From Lysobacter antibioticus HS124 (GTDB taxonomy: Bacteria > Pseudomonadota > Gammaproteobacteria > Xanthomonadales > Xanthomonadaceae), in assembly GCF_000336385.2 (NCBI RefSeq), contig NZ_HG424452.1, forward strand, positions 54,965 to 118,964: 64,000 nt of DNA, read 5' to 3'. The position numbers and the translations under genes were made by a program. Positions 30,344 through 38,966 of this stretch are shown piece after piece (position 1 is the first letter of the stretch; every line of letters begins with the position of its first letter). A model generated the notes under the pieces. That model had not been told where the DNA came from, made no database searches, and saw nothing but the letters and a program-made list of their open reading frames with translations.

Positions 30344-32146
30344 TTACAGCCCGCGGCCGCCCGCCAACTGCGTCTGCGGGTTCTGCGTTTCCATCGTCGC
30401 CATCTGCCGCGCGACCAGCAGGCTGCTGGCTTCCACGCTCTGGTGGGCCGCCGCGGACACGTCGATCGCGACCATGCGCCGGCTCGGCGACTGCGGGTCG
30501 CCCTGCACCGCGAACAGCCGGCTGCCGTCCTTGCTCGCCAGCAAGTGATCGATCTGGCTCAGGCCGCCGTCGCGCATCGCCGGAATCAGCGCTGCGGCGA
30601 GGTTCTTCTGCTGCTGCTCGCCGAGCCGGCCGAGGTCGCGGTTGAGCTCGCCGCCCTGGACCTTGCCGAGCAGTTCCTTGTACAGCCCGTTCATCGCGTG
30701 CGCGCCGCTGCTGAGGATGCCGGCCACGCGCAATCCCTCGTCGAACCCGCCGCCGACGCGGTTGCCGTTGTGGTTGGCGGCCTCGCGCAGTTCCGGCGGC
30801 AACAGGTAGGTGCCGCGCTCGCGCTGGCCGTCGCGGTCGGCGACATAGCGCTTGACGTCCTTGAGCTCGAGATCGAAGAACTCCTTGGACGAATTCTTCG
30901 CCGCCTGCGCCAGCAGCATCTGCTGCTGCGCGCTGAGTTTCTCCAGCCCCTGCCCCGAGGCCAGCGCGTCGACCAACGACTCCGGCACCTTCTGCTTGAG
31001 GAAGGACAGGAAGCGCTCGCGCGTTTCCGGGTTCTGGCCGACGCCGTCGAGAATGCGCGTCGCGGTCGACAAAGCGTTGCCGGCATCGGTCGGCATGCCC
31101 TCGATCTGGCGCATCACCGCGCTGATCGCGCGCTTGGGCTCCATGCCCTGAGCGAACGGGAAGCGCTCGCGGAACTCGTCCCAACGCGGCGCCAGCAAGG
31201 CCTCGCGGGCGCGCTTGATCAACTCGAACGCGCCGGCGGCGAAGGCGACGATGGCCATGCCCACCGGCGCGATGCCGATCAGGCTGCCGACCAGGCCGGC
31301 GTTGCGCGCGCCGAGCAGCACCGCGGTGTTGCCCACGCTGCCGGCGAGCTTGAAGCCGCCGCTGAGCATGTCGAACGCGGCGTCGACGCGCTGGTCGGTG
31401 TCCAGCGGACGGCCGCTGACCGGATCGCGGCCGTTGAACACGCGGCCGGCGTTCTGGCCGAGGTCGCGCACGTCGTGGCCGACGTCCTTGATCGCGGTGT
31501 AGCGTTCGAGAATCTTGGCCGCCTGGCGCTCGCGCCCGGTGCGGTGGGCGAACTCCATCAGCGCGCTCATCGCCGCGGCGTCGATCGGCTGGCCGGAGGC
31601 GCGCGCGGCGGTGCCGGCCTTGATCGCGCCGTCGATCGCATCGAGCGTGTCGGCGACGTCGCCGCGGCCGCCGTTGCGGGCCAGCTGGCGCAGTTCGTTC
31701 AAGGGCGCGTCGACCGGCGCCTGCGGGCCGGCATCGCGCTGCGCCGACCAGCGCTTGGCGTAGTCGACCATCGAATCCTGCAGCGTCGCCGGCACGTCCA
31801 GCGCATAGCCGTGGAACGGCGGCGCGACGCGGCCGTCGGCGCGGGTTTCGCCCGGATGCAGTTTCCAGGCCGGCGCGAGCTGGGCCAGCGCGCCGCCGGG
31901 GCCGCCGACCTGGGCCACGGTCGCTTCCAACGTATCTTCGTCGACTACCTGGCCGTTGCGCTGCAACGCGTCGGCGACGACGGCGCGCAGCACGCTGTCG
32001 CGCGACCACTCGTCGTCGGCCGGCAGCAACACGGTGTAGTCCTGGGCGCGCTCCTGCGCGCTGCCCTGGCCGGCGTAGCGCCGCAGGGCCGCAGTGGTGG
32101 TTTGGGCTCGGTTCCCCGCCGAGATCGAATCGACTGCTGCATTCAT
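30344..32146 (-). CDS. Candidate X-type T4SS effector with XVIPCD-like C-terminus
   Basis: Encodes 600 residues; AAGGAG lies 8 bases before the ATG; no signal peptide. The C-terminal ~110 residues (about 477-585) match the pattern I know from the XVIPCD, the VirD4-recognition domain of xanthomonad antibacterial effectors: LYKELLGKV, LGRLGEQQQKNLAAAL, GLSQIDHLL, LFAVQGDP, then AAAHQSVEASS and a Gln-containing tail. The N-terminal ~470 residues match no family I recognise. A hydrophobic Gly/Ala segment near 285-320 (LVGSLIGIAPVGMAIVAFAAG) could insert into membranes. Likely role: toxin delivered to competing bacteria. No T4SS genes lie in the window, so secretion would use an unlinked apparatus. 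The only same-strand neighbour upstream is a 61-residue lipoprotein. Confidence 0.7.
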   Translation of the reverse strand: MNAAVDSISAGNRAQTTTAALRRYAGQGSAQERAQDYTVLLPADDEWSRDSVLRAVVADALQRNGQVVDEDTLEATVAQVGGPGGALAQLAPAWKLHPGETRADGRVAPPFHGYALDVPATLQDSMVDYAKRWSAQRDAGPQAPVDAPLNELRQLARNGGRGDVADTLDAIDGAIKAGTAARASGQPIDAAAMSALMEFAHRTGRERQAAKILERYTAIKDVGHDVRDLGQNAGRVFNGRDPVSGRPLDTDQRVDAAFDMLSGGFKLAGSVGNTAVLLGARNAGLVGSLIGIAPVGMAIVAFAAGAFELIKRAREALLAPRWDEFRERFPFAQGMEPKRAISAVMRQIEGMPTDAGNALSTATRILDGVGQNPETRERFLSFLKQKVPESLVDALASGQGLEKLSAQQQMLLAQAAKNSSKEFFDLELKDVKRYVADRDGQRERGTYLLPPELREAANHNGNRVGGGFDEGLRVAGILSSGAHAMNGLYKELLGKVQGGELNRDLGRLGEQQQKNLAAALIPAMRDGGLSQIDHLLASKDGSRLFAVQGDPQSPSRRMVAIDVSAAAHQSVEASSLLVARQMATMETQNPQTQLAGGRGL

Positions 32147-32419
32147 TGCACTGGCTCCTTGTCCCCGTTACGAAGTCGTCATGACCCCCCTGTCGCGCCG
32201 GCGGCACGGCCGCGGGCGGACCCGCATGATGCCCCCGTCCCGGCGCTGGGGCAATTCGCTACCGAATGGTGACAATCGGAACCGGGCGCTGCGGCCGGTT
32301 TTGCGGCGGCCTGCTTCGTGCCGCAGCGTATTCAGGCATTGCGGCGCTGCGCCCTCGACGCAGGCGGACGCGGCCCGATGCGGGCCGCGGTTCGCACCCC
32401 GCATGCCGGCCGCGGCGAC

Positions 32420-32605
32420 TCAGCCTCGTGCCGGCCGCGGCGTCCCCGGCACCGACACCGACGCGGGCACGGGCGCAGCAGCGACGGCCGCCTCCCGGGC
32501 GTTGCCCGCCGCCGCCGCGAGCTCGCTGCCGGGCCAGCCATCGACCAGGGTCGGAGCACAGGCGCTGCACAGCAGCGCCGCCAACACAACGATCAATCCC
32601 TTCAT
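32420..32605 (-). CDS. Very small lipoprotein upstream of effector gene
   Basis: Encodes 61 residues with an excellent ribosome binding site (AAGGAGG, 8 bases before ATG). MKGLIVVLAALLCSAC is a lipoprotein signal peptide with lipobox ending at a Cys about residue 16. The mature part of about 45 residues is Ala/Pro-rich and apparently unstructured. It is on the same strand as the candidate effector, 273 bases upstream. X-T4SS effectors are usually paired with an exported immunity lipoprotein, but this one is much shorter than known examples, so an entericidin-like or unrelated lipoprotein is equally possible. Confidence 0.6.
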   Translation of the reverse strand: MKGLIVVLAALLCSACAPTLVDGWPGSELAAAAGNAREAAVAAAPVPASVSVPGTPRPARG

Positions 32606-32962
32606 GACAACCTCCTTGTGGACGACGACGGATGACGACGAATCGACGCCGTTGCGGACCGGTTCGGACGCGGCCGGCCTGGCGTCCGTCATTGTCCGCC
32701 CCGCCTGTCGCGCAGCCCGCGACGGGCCAGAGGCAATGCCTGGCGCGAGCACGATTTGCGCCGCCGCGCACGCGTCGCCGCGGCCGCCGTCACTCGGGAC
32801 GCACGCGCGCGACGCGGCATCCGCAGGTTGAAATCGCGCTTGCCGGCATCCATAGCAGAGCCCCGGCGTCATCCGCCGGCGCGACACTGCGTTCACTCGC
32901 ACGATGCGCGCCGCACCGCCGCAGCCCGGCGCATCGCGTCATAATCCCAGCCGGAGGTGCTC
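32606..32962. other. Intergenic, no gene seen
   Basis: The 357 bases between the small lipoprotein gene and the divergent Kef-type antiporter contain no supported frame or RNA. Both promoters must lie here; none is recognisable by eye. Confidence 0.3.
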
Positions 32963-34813
32963 ATGCACGGTGGCGGTCTCGAACTCGCGTTGTTGTTCCT
33001 GCTGGCCGCGGTGGTGGCGGTGCCGGTGTTCCGCAAATTCGGCCTCGGCGCGGTGTTGGGCTATCTCGCCGCGGGCGTGGTGCTGGGCCCCTACGGGGTC
33101 AAGGTGATCCGCGACGCCGAACCGGTGCTGGGCGCCTCGGAAATCGGCGTGGTCATGATGCTGTTCGTGATCGGCCTGGAACTGTCGCCGGCGCGCCTGC
33201 GGGTGATGCGCAAGCCGGTGTTCGGCGCGGGCGGCCTGCAAGTGCTGCTCAGCGGCATCGCACTGGGCGCGTTGGCCCTGTTCGGTGCGCCGCTGGCCGA
33301 CGTGCCGGTGGGCTGGAAGGCGGCGACGGTGATCGGCCTGGGCCTGGCCTTGTCCTCGACCGCGGTCTGCCTGCAGTTGCTGTCCGAGCGCAAGAGCCTG
33401 GCCACCGATTACGGCCGGCTCGCGTTCGCGATCCTGCTGTTCCAGGATCTGGCCGCGATTCCGCTGCTGGCGGCGATTCCGCTGCTCGGCAAGGCCGCGG
33501 CGGTGGAGGGGCTGAACTGGATCGCGGTGGCCAAGGCGCTGGGCGCGATCGCGGCGGTGGTGTTCGGCGGCCGCGTGCTGCTGCGCCAGGTGTTCCGGGT
33601 CGTCGCCCGCACCCGCATGCCGGAAGTGTTCACCGGCGCGGCGCTGCTGACCGTGCTCGGCTCGGCCTGGATCATGCAGATCGCCGGCCTGTCCGCCGGC
33701 CTGGGCGCGTTCCTGGCCGGCGTGCTGCTGGCCGATTCGGAATTCCGCCACGAGCTGGAATCGCAGATCGAGCCGTTCAAGGGCCTGCTGCTGGGCCTGT
33801 TCTTCATGGCCGTGGGCATGAGCATCGACCTGCAGCGGGTGCTGGCCGAGCCGGTCACCATCGCCGCGATCGTGTTCGCCTTGCTATCGGTGAAGTTCAT
33901 CCTGCTGTTCGGGGTCGGCATCAGCGCCGGCGGCCTGGACAAGCGCGGCGCGTTCCAGCTCGCCACGGTGATGTCGCTGGGCGGCGAGTTCGCCTTCATC
34001 GTGTTCAACGAAGCGGTCAAGGCGCGGCTGCTGGACGACCCGACCCGCGACCGCCTGATCGCCGCGGTCGGCGTGTCGATGGCGCTGACCCCGCTGCTGA
34101 TGATCGCCGCCCAGCGCATGCTCGACGCGGCGCCGACGGCGAAGGAAAAGCGCCCCTACGACGAGATCCCCGACCATCATCCGCAGGTGCTGCTGGCCGG
34201 CATGGGCCGCTTCGGCCAGATCATCGCCCGCTTGCTGGTCGCGCATCGCACGCCGTTCATCGCGATCGAGAACAGCGCCGACCAGGTCGACTTCATGCGC
34301 CGCTTCGGCACCATGATCTACTACGGCGACCCGGCGCGGCCGGAGCTGCTGCGCTCGGCCGGCGCGGCCCAGGTCAAGGTGTTCGTGATCGCGATCGACG
34401 ATCGCGAATCCGGCATCCGCACCGTGCGCACCATCCGCCGCCTGTATCCCAAGGCCAAGGTGTTCGCCCGCGCGCGCGACCGTCGCCACGCCTGGGAATT
34501 GATGGACCTGGGCGCAGAACCGATGCGCGAGACGTTCTATTCCAGCCTCAAGCTCGGCGAGGACGTGCTGGTCGAACTGGGCGTGCCGCCGGAGACGGCG
34601 CGCGACCACGTCGAACGTTTCCGCGAACTCGACGAACGCATGCTCAATGCCCAGTATCTGGTCCACGACGACGAGGACGCGATCCTGCAGACTGCGCGCG
34701 ACGCGCGCAAAGAGCTGGAAGCGCTGTTCGACGCCGATCGCGGCGAGGGCTTGCTGGCGAACATGGTCGAGAAGCACACGTCGGTCGGGCCGGAGAATTC
34801 GACCCGGCATTGA
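32963..34813 (+). CDS. kefB: Kef-type K+/H+ antiporter with RCK_N domain
   Basis: Encodes 616 residues. The N-terminal ~385 residues form a 12-13-helix CPA2 exchanger domain with GLELSP, SSTAVCLQLL, FQDLAAIPLL and GLSAGLGAFLAGVLLADSE. An RCK_N nucleotide-binding domain follows at about 405-520 (LAGMGRFGQIIARLL, YYGDPARPELLRSAGA), and a short C-terminal tail (RRFRELDERMLN-like) resembles KefB. GGAGG lies 5 bases before the ATG at 32963; a GTG six bases earlier is less likely. It exports K+ in exchange for H+, typically on electrophile stress under glutathione control. No KefG/KefF-type ancillary gene is adjacent. Whether B- or C-type is unsure. Confidence 0.85.
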   Translation: MHGGGLELALLFLLAAVVAVPVFRKFGLGAVLGYLAAGVVLGPYGVKVIRDAEPVLGASEIGVVMMLFVIGLELSPARLRVMRKPVFGAGGLQVLLSGIALGALALFGAPLADVPVGWKAATVIGLGLALSSTAVCLQLLSERKSLATDYGRLAFAILLFQDLAAIPLLAAIPLLGKAAAVEGLNWIAVAKALGAIAAVVFGGRVLLRQVFRVVARTRMPEVFTGAALLTVLGSAWIMQIAGLSAGLGAFLAGVLLADSEFRHELESQIEPFKGLLLGLFFMAVGMSIDLQRVLAEPVTIAAIVFALLSVKFILLFGVGISAGGLDKRGAFQLATVMSLGGEFAFIVFNEAVKARLLDDPTRDRLIAAVGVSMALTPLLMIAAQRMLDAAPTAKEKRPYDEIPDHHPQVLLAGMGRFGQIIARLLVAHRTPFIAIENSADQVDFMRRFGTMIYYGDPARPELLRSAGAAQVKVFVIAIDDRESGIRTVRTIRRLYPKAKVFARARDRRHAWELMDLGAEPMRETFYSSLKLGEDVLVELGVPPETARDHVERFRELDERMLNAQYLVHDDEDAILQTARDARKELEALFDADRGEGLLANMVEKHTSVGPENSTRH

Positions 34814-34839
34814 GGCCGTCGCCGCGAACGCACGGGCTC

Positions 34840-35001
34840 CTGTAGGAGCGGCGTGAGCCGCGACCAACCGCAGCGGTGCACGCAAGCGCCGTAGCCGAAG
34901 CCCGGTAAGACGGCGCTTTTGCTTTTCATGCAGGCTCGCGACCTCGGCTGAATACGTGGTATTCCACCGCTTCGGCTGTCGCGGCTTACGCCGCTCCTAC
35001 A
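34840..35001. repeat. REPIN: inverted pair of REP palindromes
   Basis: One REP at 34840-34864 (CTGTAGGAGCGGCGTGAGCC core) and an inverted copy at 34978-35001 (GTCGCGGCTTACGCCGCTCC core), 113 bases apart. The pair fills the spacer between the convergent antiporter and ankyrin genes. The spacing is nearly the same as in the pair at 21357-21515. Confidence 0.75.
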
Positions 35002-35032
35002 CAAGAGCTCACGCCGCTTTACGGGGCTGCAG

Positions 35033-38000
35033 TTAGTGCCCCGGGCCGCGCAGGAACCGGGCCATCGACATGTCGCGGCTACTGCCGTTGCTCGGCGCGG
35101 GCGGGGCGAACTCGGCGGCGATGTCGACGAAGCCGCGCATCACCGCGATCTCGCGCGGCGTGCGGTTGAGCGCGTCGCGCAGGTCCGGGTTGGCGCCGTG
35201 GCGCAGCAGGCGCTGCACTACGCGCAACAGACCGTGCAGCGCCGCCAGGTGCAGCGGGCCGAAACCGCGCGGGTCCTGCACGTCGAGCGAAGCGTCGTGA
35301 TCCAGCAGCAATTCCAGACCGGCGATCAGCACGTCCTCGTCGGCGGCGGTGCCCGGCTCGGCGCGCGCGCCGAGCAGCAACAGCAGCGGCGTGGCGCCGG
35401 CCGCGGACTGGTCGGCGTCGACGCCGGCCAACAGCAAGGTGTCGAACAAGGCCACCAGGCGGCTGCGCTCGCGCGCGGTGAAGCCGTACATCGCCGCGCA
35501 ATGCAGGGCCATGCGGCCCTGGGCGTCGCGCGCATGCACGTCGGCGCCGGCGGCGAGCAGACGCGCGGCCAGATCGGTCAGGCCCAGGGCGCAGGCCACC
35601 ATCAGCACGGTCAGGTCGCCCGGCAGGCGCTGCTCCAGCGAGGCGCCGGCCGCGACCAGGCGGTCGACGATCTCGCCGTGGCGCATGCTGACCGCCGCCG
35701 ACAGCGGGGTCGCGCCGGAATGGGCGGCGCGCTGTGGATCGGCGCCGCGCGCCAGCAGCAGGTCGACCACTGCTCGGTGGCCGCCGCCGGCGGCGCGCAG
35801 CAGGGCGGTGCAGCCCTGGCTGTCGGGCGCGTCCACCGGCAGGCCGAGATCGAGCAGACGGCGCACCGCGTCGGCGTCGCCGACGATCGCCGCGGCCGGT
35901 ACGTCGGCCTCGTGCAGCGCACGCCGCGGCAGCGGCCAGCCGCGCCAGTCCAGCCAGTCGGCCAGGTCGCGTCGGCCCGAGGCCAGGGCCACCCCGAGCG
36001 GGGTCTGGCCGTCGGCGGCAAGCAGGTCGGGGGCCGCGCCCTGCGCCACCAGGCGCTTGAGCATGGCCTCGCGGCCGAGCGCCGCCGCCAGGTGCAGCGC
36101 GCTCATGCCGTGGCTGTCGCGGGTGTTGAGGTCGACGCCGGCGGCGAGCAGGCGTTCGAGCAGGCGGTTCCAGCCCAGCCGCACCGCGATCGCCAGCGGC
36201 GGGTCCCCGGCCGGCGTCGGCGCAAACGCGTCGGCGCCGCGCTCGAGCAGGTCGAGGGCGAACTGCTCCAACCCGCGCGTGGCCTGTTCGCCCGCCGAGC
36301 AGGTGGCGAGGAAGCGGCCCAGGCCGCCGCGGCCGGCCGGCGAGACGCCGTGGCGCAGCAGCGCCTGCAACGCCGGCAAGGCCTCGGTGCCGCGGCTGAG
36401 CAAAGCGAACAGCACGGTATCGCCGCGCTCGTCGCGCACCGCCGGGTCGGCGCCCTGCGCCAGCAGCCACTCGATCCGCTGCGCGGTGGGCACCGCGCCT
36501 TCGTCTTCGAACAATTGCGCGCCCAGCTCGACCGGGCTCAACAGCTTGGCCAGACCGGTCAGGTCGGCCTCGTGGCCCTCGCGCAGGCCGTCGCGCAGCA
36601 ACGCCGCCGGCATGCGGTCGACGATCACCCGTTCGCCCTCGCCGGCGTCCGCGTCGCCCTCGCCGCTGACCGCGGCCGGCAGCGGATAGGCGCGGTCCAA
36701 CGCCGCGACCAGCGACCAGCGACCGGCCTCGGCCGCGCGGTCGACCGCGCGCTTGCCCTGGCGGTCGCGCAGTTCCGGGTCCAGGCCGAGATCGAGCAGG
36801 CGCACCACCAGCGGCGCCGAGGCGGTCTCGGCCTGGCAGGCCAGGATCAGCGCGCTGGCGCCGTCGGCGTCGACCGCCGCGGCTTCGGCCACGCCGCCCT
36901 GCGGCAGGTGTTCGAGCAGGCGCTCCAGCACCGCCGGGCGGCCGCCGCGCGCGGCTTCCAGCAACGGCGTGCGCTGTTGCAGATCGATCGCCTTGGCGTC
37001 TGCGCCGGCGGCGAGCAGGGCGGTGACGATATCGAGGTGGCCGGCGAACGCGGCCACGTGCAGCGCGCTGCGGCGCTGCGCATCGCGCGCATCGATGCGC
37101 GCCTTGTGCTTGAGCAACAGCTGCACGCCGGCCGGATCGTCCTCGTCGGCGCCGGCCGCGGCGAGCAGGGCCGGGGTGCCGCCGGGGTGTTCGGTCTTGG
37201 CGCCGCGTTCGAGCAGGAACTTGCCCAGGCGCCAGTTGCCGCTGGCGCAGGCTACGCCGAGCGGGGTCAGGCCGTCCTCGTTGAGCGGGTCCAGTTCGGC
37301 CTGGGCGTCGAACAGCAGCGCGGCCACGCCCGGGTCGGAGCTGCGTGCGGCGTGGTGCAGCGGGGTGTTGCCTTCGTGATCGGCCAGGCGCGGGTCGGCG
37401 CCGTTGGCGAGCAGGGTCATGACCGCGTCGGGACGGCCGTGCCAGCTGTCGCGGGTCGCCGCCAACAGCGGCGTAGTCCCGGCGATGGCGGCGTTGAGGT
37501 CGACGCCCTTGGCGATCAGTGCGCGCAGCAGGCGCAGGTCGGGCAGTACCGCGGCCAGCACCGGCAGGCTGCGGCGATCGCGGTCGTCGGCAGCCGGCAG
37601 CGCGCGCACGTCGGCGCCGAGTTCGATCAGTTCCAGCGCGCGTTCGACCTTGCCGCCGCGCGCGGCGGCGTACAGCGCCGGCTCCAGATCCTCGTCGGCC
37701 AAGGCATCGTCGGCGGCGACGGGGGGGTCCAGTTCGGGCGCGAATTCGATGCCCGGCAGCGCCTCGGCCGCGGGAATGCGCTGCAGCCACAAATGCAGCG
37801 CCGGCGACAGCACCGCGAGCGCGACGGCCAGGCCCCAGCGCAGGCCACCGGAGACGATCAGCCCCGGCCAGGCCAGCACCAGCACCAGCCCGACCAGACC
37901 GGCGACGATCGCCGCCGCGCCCAGGCCGCGCCAGGCGCCCAGATCGAGATCGGCCAACCGCGCCCAGGTCGGCGCCAGCGGCGCGCCGTCGCGTTCGACC

Positions 38001-38383
38001 TCCTGGTACAGCGGCCACAGCCGCCACAGGCCGAGCAAGATCAGCCCGGCGACCGCGCTCAGGCCGAGCACGGCGAGCAGCGAACCGGTCTGCAGCAAAG
38101 CGCTCAACGGCCAGGCCACCAGCGCCGCGGAGGCGACGGTCGCCCCGCCCCACAGCGCCGACAGCGCCAGCAGCTCCGGCTTCCAGCGCGGCGCGGCATC
38201 GCGCCGGCGCCACAGTCGCGCGGCGATCGCGAATGCCGGCTGGGCCAGCGCGCCGCCGAGCAGGGCGATCAGCGCGCCGCCGAGGGTTCCGCCCAAGCCG
38301 GTGGCCAGGGCCAGCACCAGGCCGGCGCCGGCAGCGATGCCGAGGTCGCGGGAGGCGGTATGCGCGGTTCGGGCGTCAGGCAT
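35033..38383 (-). CDS. Membrane-anchored ankyrin-repeat protein
   Basis: Encodes 1116 residues. Residues 1 to about 210 hold five or six membrane helices (LGIAAGAGLVLALATGLGG onward). The remainder is a long array of ankyrin repeats, roughly twenty, with typical TPLHHAA, SALHVAA, LLAAGADVHARD and GFGPLHLAALHG units; the middle (about 590-680) is degenerate. No enzyme domain is visible, so it is a scaffold or binding platform, with the repeats probably in the cytoplasm. The ATG at 38383 overlaps the YcgL stop by 8 bases. The C-terminus ends in a short Ser/Arg-rich tail. Confidence 0.85.
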   Translation of the reverse strand: MPDARTAHTASRDLGIAAGAGLVLALATGLGGTLGGALIALLGGALAQPAFAIAARLWRRRDAAPRWKPELLALSALWGGATVASAALVAWPLSALLQTGSLLAVLGLSAVAGLILLGLWRLWPLYQEVERDGAPLAPTWARLADLDLGAWRGLGAAAIVAGLVGLVLVLAWPGLIVSGGLRWGLAVALAVLSPALHLWLQRIPAAEALPGIEFAPELDPPVAADDALADEDLEPALYAAARGGKVERALELIELGADVRALPAADDRDRRSLPVLAAVLPDLRLLRALIAKGVDLNAAIAGTTPLLAATRDSWHGRPDAVMTLLANGADPRLADHEGNTPLHHAARSSDPGVAALLFDAQAELDPLNEDGLTPLGVACASGNWRLGKFLLERGAKTEHPGGTPALLAAAGADEDDPAGVQLLLKHKARIDARDAQRRSALHVAAFAGHLDIVTALLAAGADAKAIDLQQRTPLLEAARGGRPAVLERLLEHLPQGGVAEAAAVDADGASALILACQAETASAPLVVRLLDLGLDPELRDRQGKRAVDRAAEAGRWSLVAALDRAYPLPAAVSGEGDADAGEGERVIVDRMPAALLRDGLREGHEADLTGLAKLLSPVELGAQLFEDEGAVPTAQRIEWLLAQGADPAVRDERGDTVLFALLSRGTEALPALQALLRHGVSPAGRGGLGRFLATCSAGEQATRGLEQFALDLLERGADAFAPTPAGDPPLAIAVRLGWNRLLERLLAAGVDLNTRDSHGMSALHLAAALGREAMLKRLVAQGAAPDLLAADGQTPLGVALASGRRDLADWLDWRGWPLPRRALHEADVPAAAIVGDADAVRRLLDLGLPVDAPDSQGCTALLRAAGGGHRAVVDLLLARGADPQRAAHSGATPLSAAVSMRHGEIVDRLVAAGASLEQRLPGDLTVLMVACALGLTDLAARLLAAGADVHARDAQGRMALHCAAMYGFTARERSRLVALFDTLLLAGVDADQSAAGATPLLLLLGARAEPGTAADEDVLIAGLELLLDHDASLDVQDPRGFGPLHLAALHGLLRVVQRLLRHGANPDLRDALNRTPREIAVMRGFVDIAAEFAPPAPSNGSSRDMSMARFLRGPGH

Positions 38384-38633
38384 CGGGCGCGACCGCGCTG
38401 GCCAGGGTCGGCGGAAACTGGATATGGAAACCGCGCGACTGCAGGTGTTCGCGCACGGTCGTCGCATCGACGCGGGCCAGCTTGCGCTGCTCGCTCAGCT
38501 CGACTTCGAGCACGAACTGCAGCGACCCCAGTTGCTCGCGCACCGGATCGGGCAGGCGTGCGAAGTCGTCGCGCGCGCTCAGGAACACGTAGGTGTCTGC
38601 CTTGCGGAGACTTTTGTAAACGTAGGCTTGCAT
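38376..38633 (-). CDS. ycgL: YcgL-domain protein
   Basis: Encodes 85 residues with the YcgL pattern: MQAYVYKSLRKADTYVF at the start, FARLPDPVREQLGSLQFVLEVEL, and RGFHIQFPP at the end. The family is small, soluble and of unknown function. A longer in-frame start (38693) is less likely because MQAYVYKS is the usual family N-terminus. It overlaps the ankyrin gene start by 8 bases, an unusual partnership. Confidence 0.8.
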   Translation of the reverse strand: MQAYVYKSLRKADTYVFLSARDDFARLPDPVREQLGSLQFVLEVELSEQRKLARVDATTVREHLQSRGFHIQFPPTLASAVAPDA

Positions 38634-38966
38634 GGGGCGGGCGGTACGGCCGGGGGACGGGTGTTTCTGCGCCGCAGATATGACATACAGCATACCCGCC
38701 CGTCCGTGTCGCGCGAACTTCCGCGTTCAGCGCGGGGCGCAGACCGGGATGGTAGGCCAGCCGGCGGCGGGGTGACGGCGGACCGGCGTCCTGCGCTCGG
38801 TGAGTCGCCCCGCGAATCGTCCCGAGTCGCTCTGCGGCCCGTCGCCGGAGCAGGCCGCCGTGGACTTCGTCCAGGCATGGCACCGAGGTCTCCGGACCGC
38901 CGCCGCGGAGGCGAGCCGAAAGGCAAGCGTCGAAACCGTTCCGCCGTCGCCGAAACCGCCCCCCCC

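Noticed and set aside
35036..38683. A frame of over 1200 codons on the plus strand opposite the ankyrin gene
   Set aside because: Antisense shadow of the repeats; low-complexity protein without domains.
38694..38966. CydX/CydS small oxidase subunit after cydB
   Set aside because: No short hydrophobic frame with a ribosome binding site was found on the cydB strand.
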